A DNA stretch of 64,000 bases, taken from contig CACVBU010000137.1 in the NCBI GenBank assembly GCA_902728285.1, positions 124,001 through 188,000 of the forward strand. Reading direction: 5' to 3'. The DNA comes from Clytia hemisphaerica. Lineage: Eukaryota > Cnidaria > Hydrozoa > Leptothecata > Clytiidae. The position numbers and the translations under genes were made by a program. Position 1 is the stretch's first letter; every line of letters starts with the position of its first letter. Below, in pieces: positions 57,145 through 64,000 of this stretch. The notes beneath the pieces were generated by a model that saw nothing but the letters and a program-made list of their open reading frames with translations, made no database searches and had not been told where the DNA came from.

Positions 57145-58020
57145 GTTTTCTAGAGAATTCTATTCGGATTGAGCAGGATTTGAGTCATGTGACATCTCCA
57201 CATGACAAAACCCACGAGAATTAAGATAGAAATACAGGGGGTCACACTACTGGCTACAGGAACTGAAAGCAATCAATTAAGGCCGATATTTTTGGTTTTT
57301 CTGAAGGACAAAAGGTATAGGAAAAATTTTTATTTGAAAGTAATCTCTTCATGGAAAAAAAGATAGTCTGAAAATCTTATAGAGTCATTTCTCAAAAAAA
57401 TTTTGCCAAATTCGATTTTCGCATTTCGCCATTATTTTACCCTACGCAAACGCACGTGCCAAACCAAACAGGTGTGCTTATTTATTAAACAACACCTACC
57501 AAAGTTTCTAAAATCTTTGAGCTCCCAACTAGCTCCCAACTGGTTAAAAACTGGAGAGAAAGAGGACTGAAGAAAAAATGAACTTTTAACCTGGATTACA
57601 TTTTGTGCATTCCTTTTTTACTTGAGGTTTTACTTTTCTCTAGCTAGTATTTCCAATTTCTTAAATACAGAAAACTTGACAAACCCCACCTGACTAAGTA
57701 TTGAACCATCCACATATGGTTAACCCACCTAAAATTTTTCATAAGCCCAACCCCCAACTGCAAACTATTTTTAAAAAATCTTCAAAACTCAAATCCTCAG
57801 ACCTCAATCCCCCCCTGAATCCAGGGGGTGCCCACTGTGCGGGAAAAACTTCAATATCTCTAAGAAGGGTTGCCCTATTTTGTATAGATTCAGACACTTC
57901 TATTATTGATCAAGCAGCAAACCTAACTTAACCTACCCCTTACCTCTTTAAAAATCTTTAGCACGAATTTTCTTTAGCACACAGGCGCCGCCATTTTTTC
58001 CACTTTTTCAATCACAACAC
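57145..58020. other. NOP56 upstream region, no gene recognised
   Basis: Carries a CACGTG at 57453 and, at 57987-57997 on the minus strand, a second AAAATGGCGGC motif whose ATG is followed after five codons by a stop and then by a good donor (aaagag|gtaagg). That could mark another transcription start. Confidence 0.4.
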
Positions 58021-58024
58021 CTCG

Positions 58025-59370
58025 TGGACCAAAATGAACTTAGCATCGGATTCAACATTGGATTCAACATTGGATTCGCCATTCTAGCATTGGATTCACT
58101 TTACCGGACAGTATCTTTTTCGGACAGCATTCTCTGGTATTCAAAACTACAATGGACGTTACCTGTGTCTACTAGCTATCACCTAGTGAAAAAATTAAGT
58201 TCATACCTCCTTTTCCCTAGGAGGAGTTTAGTGGAAACCACTGCTGATTGTCAGCATTGGATTCAAATTTCCAGCATTGGATTCACTTTACCGGACAGTA
58301 TCTTTTTCGGACAGCATTTTTAGATCATCAAAACTATAATGGACGTTACCTGTGTCTATTAGCTATCCCTAGTGAAAAAATTAAGTTCATACCTCATTTT
58401 CCCTAGGAGGAGTTTAGCGGAAACCACTGGTGATTGACAACAAGAAATTCAAATTTCGACCTTATGCTCGGTAATTATCGGACAACCTTATTCTCGGACA
58501 GCATTTTTAGGTGTTCAAAGCTATAATGGACGGTACCTGTACCTATTAACTATCATTTAGTGAAAAAATTAAGTTCATACCTCATTTTCCCTAGGAGGAG
58601 TTAAGCGGAAACCACTGGTGATTGACAACAAGAAATTCAAATTTCGACCTTATGCTTGGTAATTATCGGACAACCTTATTCTCGGACAGCATTTTTAGGT
58701 GTTCAAAACTATAATGGACGGTACCTGTACCTATTAGCTATCATTTAGTGAAAAAATTAAGTTCATACCTCATTTTCTCTAGGAGGAGTTAAGCGGAAAC
58801 CACTGGTGATTGACAACAAGAAATTCAAATTTCGACCTTATGCTTGGTAATTATCGGACAACCTTATTCTCGGACAGCATTTTCAGGTGTTCAAAACTAT
58901 AATGGACGGTACCTGTACCTATTAGCCATCATTTAGTGAAAAAATTAAGTTCATACTTCATTTTCCCTAGGAGGAGTTTAGCGGAAACCACTGCTGAATG
59001 TCAGCATTGGATTCAAATTTCCAGCATTGGATTCAATTTACCGGACAGTATCTTTTTCGGACAGCACTTTTAGGTGTTTAAAACTATAATGGACGGTACC
59101 TGTACCTATTAGCCATCATTTAGTGAAAAAATTAATTTCATACTTCATTTTCCCTTTGAGGAATCAAGCGGAAAGCACTAATGCCGATGTCTTTTAGCTA
59201 TCATTTAGTGAAAAAATTAAGTTCATTACTCATTTTCCAGAGGAGGAGTTTAGCGGAAACAATAAATAGATCATTGACAATACTAGCTTCAAATTTAGAC
59301 TTCAGACTCGCTAATTATCGGACAATGGATGGTACTTATGTCTATTTAGCTATCATTTAGAGAAAAAATT
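58025..59370 (+). repeat. 188-bp satellite array, about 6-7 units
   Basis: Units contain 'ggacagcatttttaggtgtt', 'ataatggacggtacctgtac', 'ctatcatttagtgaaaaaat', 'ccctaggaggagtttagcgg' and 'aaaccactggtgattgacaa'. The spacing of 'agcggaaacc' is 188 bp. The first and late units carry a variant with 'cagcattggattcaa'. An inverted array is at 63390. Confidence 0.95.
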
Positions 59371-59686
59371 AATGAATAAAACTACGGAAGCCCTAAGCGG
59401 CCACAACGACAACAATTTCTCACAACAATATAAATCACTTACAATAAAAACTTTGAAACTCTTACAGCAATATTTGAAACTCTCACAACAATATCAAAAG
59501 TCTCACAACATTATCAAAATTCAAAAAGCGTCATTATGAAAAATTGGAAAATCTAACGTGCTCTCTCTCTTATTGATTTTTTACGTTTCATTGATGATGA
59601 AAAAACTTCTGTCTCCGGGCAGGGCCTTAAGTTACTACACCTATGAGGCGCGCCTGCGTGTGTGTAGTTCACGAAGTTGTCCCTAC

Positions 59687-59955
59687 CGTGAGTATCGCAG
59701 CTCGAATAAATATCTCTGAAAACTTGGCCTCTGATACACCCAGGGTAGATTGTCCCCTTGCGATTGAAAAGAAATTAATTGAGCCTCTGGTGTTTAGCTG
59801 CAAAAGTTTCCAATTTCCAGAGAAACCATAATCATAAGCTTTATAGACGGTATGGACCAACTTCTAATGATCAATCAGAAAATACTTACGATCGAATACA
59901 TATATAAGATAAATGCGGTGTAGTCTCCTCTCACATTCCGTGCATCAGTTGCCAT
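59687..59955 (-). CDS. Possible 5' exons of an unrecognised gene
   Basis: On the minus strand ATGGCAACTGATGC... (MATDARNVRGDYTAFILYMY) runs 22 codons to a strong donor (atc|gtaagt). An acceptor (cttttgcag) at 59798 opens a 37-codon segment (LNTRGSINFFSIARGQSTLG...IFIRAAILT) ending at a GTAGGG donor; both are phase 0. An alternative acceptor would make a 26-nt intron, which is implausibly short for this genome. No downstream exon was found and the family is unknown. Confidence 0.35.
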
Positions 59956-60406
59956 CGGCACTATCGCATGTATTTTACACACGAAAAAGAAACAAAAAAA
60001 TCAAATGGTTTTCTTCTCTCTGTCTGATTGGCTTGTTCCAATAAATCGCGAAATTTACGACATTTATTTTCGTGAATTTGACAAAAATCAAGACATAAAA
60101 ATGAATAATTTCACACGAAAAAATTGCTTAGACGGACAAATACTTTTTGAATTTGGTGGAAACTTTTGACTTGAATCTTTGACTTCAGACGTTTAAGCAG
60201 GCTAGAAAGTGCCATAAATCTTACATTCTATTTCAAGTTAGAAATTTAATAGATTTTCTAACTTGTCAAGAATCTTTCGCAAGCATAAAGTTTCGCGAAT
60301 GGTCACTTCAATAATTTTCATTTCAAGACATTTACTTTCACGAAAAGGGCTAAAAATTCGCGAAAATTGCGTAGTTCGATCGCGAAAATTTTTACGCCTA
60401 AAGTAG

Positions 60407-61283
60407 GTTGGCATTTTTTGGTATTTTAGCACTTTTTAAGTTCTTACTTTATCTAATCGGGTCTTTCGATTTAGGAGGATTATAATGGCTTCCAGGCTAT
60501 ATTCTCAGCCTAGTCGGACCATTCACAGGCTAAATTTGGATTTTCAGCCTTAAGTCTCAAACTCAGAGTTAAACTTCAGGTAAGTTATAAGAGGAAATTG
60601 CATGAATTGATTTGTTTTCTTGTTATATATAGATGGTGAAAACGAAGATTGATTCTCAAAACGGATCAAAAAACTGTTTACGGCATTAGATGCCCTTGGA
60701 TGCCGTAGCTTGGCTAATAGATGCAATAGAATCTTCTAATATAAATCGAAAGAAAATTGCCGAAACATGCGTCAGGGAATTGGCTGTGTATCTAAAGTTC
60801 TTATATTTGTGCGATTTATTGGAACAAAAAGAACCATCGGTGAAATTTTCAGATATTTGGAAAAATCTCTTACATAAAAATAACTGGAAATCGAGATTAT
60901 TCAAAACAATCTTTCATTTGTATATTTCATTTGTATAGAAATTACAACAGTACTTTTCAATTTTATATCTAAAACATTGAATATTGAAAAGCGTATTTCT
61001 CTTTTTTCGGGTAGAAAATAAGCTTACTTCCAAGGATTCGATTTATAGTACAATGTTCTATCAAGTGTCTTGGTTAATACTACGTGTTTTAACATGAGAT
61101 TAAGGAGCTTAGGATATGAGGATCCAAAAGCTTTTGAATGGTCCGACTAGGCTGAGAATATATTCTGGAAACAATTTACTCCTCCTAAGTTGAAATATCC
61201 GATTGAATAAAGTAGAAAGCCTGAAAATGTCATTCTCGCTAGAACATTAAATTCAAAACGCTAAAATACCTAGAAATGCCAAC
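60407..61283. mobile_element. ~877-bp element with long (~120-bp) imperfect inverted repeats
   Basis: Left arm 'gttggcattttttggtattt' ... 'tttaggaggattataatggc' ... 'tattctcagcctagtcggac'; right arm is the complement, ending '...tacctagaaatgccaac'. The arms enclose the ORF at 60633-60938. Flanking duplication not clear. Confidence 0.75.
60633..60938 (+). CDS. Small ORF (82 aa) inside the long-TIR element, with an in-frame stop before its ATG
   Basis: From the ATG at 60690 the product begins MPLDAVAWLIDAIESSNINR and continues with a predicted helical, Leu/Lys-rich segment (ELAVYLKFLYLCDLLEQKEP; FSDIWKNLL). Codon use looks coding. The same frame is open back to an ATG at 60633 (MVKTKIDSQNGSKNCLRH) except for one TAG immediately before the second ATG. 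It could be a decayed transposon ORF, or two ORFs. I recognise no domain. Confidence 0.4.
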
Positions 61284-61319
61284 ATGTTCTGACCACCATT
61301 GTACACCCTTGTCTCACAC

Positions 61320-61580
61320 AGCCCCGGTGGAAGTTTTGTTCTCAGTGAGGATGAAAATTTCTATCGAAATCCCAATGGGGAGTGAAATTCTATTGTTTCT
61401 CAGTCCAAAAGTTCCAGCTGGGATGGCATCGGAGAGTTATTTTTTCCGTTGAATTTCAAGTGGGGATAAAATCAGAGTCAATTTCCCAGTGGGGCTGAAA
61501 TTATAGGGCTTTTTTCCAACAGAGACAAAATTTTGTGCAAATTTTCCAGAGGGGCTGGGGTCCCAGGGGCTGTGTAACAC
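61320..61580. repeat. Copy of the 'ccagtggggctg' dispersed family
   Basis: 'agtgaaattctattgtttct', 'cccagtggggctgaaatt' and 'cacacagccccggtgg' / 'aggggctgtgtaacacag' (short inverted ends) relate it to 12440-12710 and 62608-63333. Confidence 0.55.
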
Positions 61581-61854
61581 AGTGGTTTTAAGGTTTTCAG
61601 CATCATTGATTACTCATTCACGAAAGTTTTTTCTCAAGAAATGAATAATATTTTCCCTTATAATCTACCTCGAAGCCATTTACCTTTGGCCCATGGATCT
61701 TTGGATAGCTTTTAGGTTTATGGATATGAAATAAGTCCGGTTTGGGTTTTATCCTCTAACGAAAAATCCGAGGAAAAAAAACAAACAGATAAAACTCAAC
61801 AAATCCCGAGTTTTTTTTTCTTGCGAAATTTGAAAGCTCTATTCGCCAAATCTT

Positions 61855-62226
61855 ACTTATTACCAAAAGGTATATGGCTGTTGATCAAAGTTATTGATCT
61901 GATTCTTATAAGTTAAATGCTTATAAGAAAAATAAATATGCTCATATTATGCGCCATCCATCGTTTACTTTATAAGAGCTAATTACCAAAAAGTATATGG
62001 CTGTTGATAAAGAGTTATTGATTTTATTCTTATAAAGTAGGTGCTTATAAGAAAAATAAATAAGCTCATATTGTGCGCCGTCCCTTGTTTACGTTGTAAG
62101 AACTACTAACCGAAGGGTATATCACTGTCTATCAAGAGTTAATGATTTGATGCTTATAAAGTAGATGCTTATAAGAAAAAGAAAAATGCTCATGTTATGC
62201 GCCATCCATTGTTTACTTTGTCAGAA
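61855..62226 (+). repeat. ~122-bp tandem repeat, 3 copies
   Basis: Each unit has 'accaaaaggtatatggctgt', 'tgattctta', 'atgcttataagaaaaataaa' and 'tgcgccatccatcgtttact'. The third copy is the most diverged. Confidence 0.9.
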
Positions 62227-62280
62227 CTAAAACGTAAAAGTCAATACAAGTCGCAACAAAATAGATAAAACGATAGGTGC

Positions 62281-62529
62281 GTGCGAGAATTTTTTAGCCG
62301 TGGCGGCCCGCTCAGAATCAAAAGAAACAACATCTTGAACATGAACATGAACATGAATATTTTTCTGGTGAAAAAGCCCACTACTTACGTAAAGCAACAA
62401 AAGCCCCTGCGGGACAATTATCCTTTCAAATACAATTTAGTGAAGCAAAGAGGAAAGAAAAAATCTTTCAACGGACTCTATCATCGAAAACGGCAGCAGA
62501 ACGCCGCCAGAATGTCAAATAATTCATAG
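62281..62529 (+). CDS. Hypothetical basic C-terminal exon or small ORF
   Basis: A splice acceptor (gagaattttttag) precedes RGGPLRIKRNN. After a MNMNMN run the product is highly basic (KQQKPLRDNYPFKYNLVKQR, KKKSFNGLYHRKRQQNAARM) and ends SNNS before TAG. The composition is like the tail of an RNA-binding or mRNA-export protein, but no upstream exon was identified. The unusually even coding composition against an AT-rich background is the main support. Confidence 0.35.
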   Translation: MREFFSRGGPLRIKRNNILNMNMNMNIFLVKKPTTYVKQQKPLRDNYPFKYNLVKQRGKKKSFNGLYHRKRQQNAARMSNNS

Positions 62530-62607
62530 TTCATGTCTCTTCAATATGATCGAAAGAGGGAACTCATTCATACCTTATAATACAGACCTCTTTTGCACTG
62601 GTCTTTA

Positions 62608-63333
62608 ATACACCCCTTTCTCACAGACTTGGTAAGACTTTTTCAGTCAGTGGGGGTAAGAATATCGGACAGAAAACTCGATTGGGGATCGGTATTTCCA
62701 TTGCTTTGATGACTGGGGATTTAAATTCTATTGTCTTGATGATATGAGCCCTCCCCGTTGGGGAATGGGTCCTACTCCTTACGAAATAGGAATTCCTCCT
62801 TTTGTAAGTCGGAACACTTAGCCCCCTTCCAGAGACCGCTGGTTCTGTACACACAAGAAACGCATACCATGATGGATAGCGATGACACTCGAACTACGCG
62901 GGAGAGCATATAGCTCGTCGCAAGCACAGAGCGGGATGAGTGACACCACACATCACAATGTCTGGCATATCACCCACACTCTCGTATCAGAGTAGTGGTA
63001 CCCGATTCCCATCACAAGGTATGGGTTGACCCGGGCGAGTTGTGTTCATTTGCCAAGTGAACCGTAGTATTAGAGTTGGAATCGCGAAATCGGACCTCCA
63101 AGAGAGTCAAGAGCGATGACCATCATACCACTACGCCTTACATTCCATTGTTTTTAAGTCTGAATATTCAGAAGGGATTGAAAAAAGGCATAATATTTCA
63201 AAGTGATGATTTGCTTATTTCATTGTTTTCAGTAGGGAAGAAAATTGGAGTATATATGTTTCCACAGGGGACGATATTTTTGCTAAGTTTACAAAGGGAT
63301 CCCGCGGTGGGTCAGTGAGAAAGGGTGTCTTAA
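62608..63333. mobile_element. ~726-bp inverted-end element with a GC-rich core
   Basis: 'taatacacccctttctcaca' at the left is mirrored by 'gtgagaaagggtgtctta' at the right. The outer ~150 bp on each side belong to the dispersed family also seen at 12.5, 53.2 and 61.4 kb. Confidence 0.6.
62750..63130. other. GC-rich, palindrome-rich block of unknown nature
   Basis: Base composition changes sharply. The block contains 'gagcatatagctc', 'ggtacccgattcccatcaca', 'tgacccgggcgagttg' and several short complementary segments, but no ORF. It may be a SINE body or a structured RNA; see findings. Confidence 0.4.
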
Positions 63334-63389
63334 TCTACAGTTGTTTACATTTGAGTTTAACGCCAATTAGACCCGTTAGAAGCTGTGCT

Positions 63390-64000
63390 GACAATCACGA
63401 AGGGTTTCCGCTAAACTACTCCTAGGGAAAATGAGGTATGAACTCAAATTTTTCACTCAGTGATAGCTAAAAGACATGGGTACCGTCCAATGTAGTTTTG
63501 ATCACTATAGAATGCTGTCCGAGAATGATGTTGTCCGATAATTAGCGAGTCTATGGTCAAAATTTGAATCCTGTGTTGTCAATTAATAGTGATTTCCGCT
63601 AAACTCCTCCTAGTAAAATGAGGTGTGAACTTAATTTTTTCACTAATGATAGCTAATAGACATAGGTTACCATCCATTATATTTTGAACACCTAAAAATG
63701 CTGTCCGAAAAAGATACTGTCCGGTAAATTGAATCCAATGCTGGAAATTTGAATCCAATGCTGACAATCAGCAGTGGTTTCCGCTAAACTCCTCCTAGGG
63801 AAAGAGAGGTATGAACTTAATTTTTTCACTAAATGATAGCTAATAGGTACAGGTACCGTCCATTATAGTTTTGAACACCTAAAAATGCTGTCCGAGAATA
63901 AGGTTGTCCGATAATAAGCGAGCATAAGGTCGAAATTTGAATTTCTTGTTGTCAATTGCCAGTGGTTTCCGCTAAACTCCTCCTAGGGAAAATGAGGTAT
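63390..64000 (-). repeat. 188-bp satellite array, inverted orientation, runs off the window
   Basis: 'ccgctaaactcctcctaggg', 'aaaaatgctgtccgagaata' and 'aggtaccgtccattatagtt' are reverse complements of the units at 58025-59370. At least three units are visible. Confidence 0.95.

Overview
This is eukaryotic, almost certainly metazoan, nuclear DNA. It is AT-rich, the protein-coding genes are split by AG|GT introns of roughly 0.1-2 kb, two housekeeping genes have clear animal orthologues, and everything between is packed with short inverted-repeat elements and minisatellites. KDZ-type genes, TA-, 5-, 8- and 9-bp target-duplication MITEs and the lack of synteny I can recognise fit an early-branching animal (sponge or cnidarian grade). 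That placement is a low-confidence inference.

Four coding loci can be read exon by exon. (1) 13.0-15.5 kb, plus strand: NAXE, the NAD(P)HX epimerase, four exons, 280 aa. (2) 21.2-27.9 kb, plus strand: a nine-exon KDZ-transposase-derived protein of the HMGXB3 type, 888 aa, with Cys clusters, a SAP-like segment and the KDZ core motifs. (3) 28.2-40.9 kb, plus strand: about 24 small exons encoding an unrecognised protein that ends in a PHD finger; it starts only about 300 bp after (2), with compatible splice phase and no obvious poly(A) signal between, so (2) and (3) may be one transcript. (4) 50.4-55.2 kb, minus strand, with a probable first exon at 57.1 kb: NOP56, the box C/D snoRNP core protein, 539 aa over ten coding exons. 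Smaller ORFs at 1.0, 1.5, 59.8, 60.7 and 62.3 kb look partly coding but are unproven.

Layout: 0-13 kb holds a tandem repeat, a small ORF and a cluster of non-autonomous terminal-inverted-repeat (TIR) elements, several filled with many copies of their own short motif (CGAGTTA, CCGGAC, TCAATCGA, CTCCGGAA). 16-20 kb holds a MULE-like element with a nested hAT-like one, then a 60-bp minisatellite. 20.5-41.5 kb is the KDZ/PHD locus, bracketed by a 79-bp and a 68-bp minisatellite. 44-50 kb holds a LINE relic, a 2-kb expansion of a 68-bp repeat inside a mobile element, and a three-deep nest of TIR elements. 50-57 kb is NOP56. 58-64 kb is a 188-bp satellite present in both orientations around 4 kb of smaller elements, a Foldback-like arrangement.

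Two insertions are documented inside the window by their own empty sites: the 826-bp element at 16.5 kb (empty at 48.1 kb) and the 432-bp element at 8.9 kb (empty at 7.8 kb).
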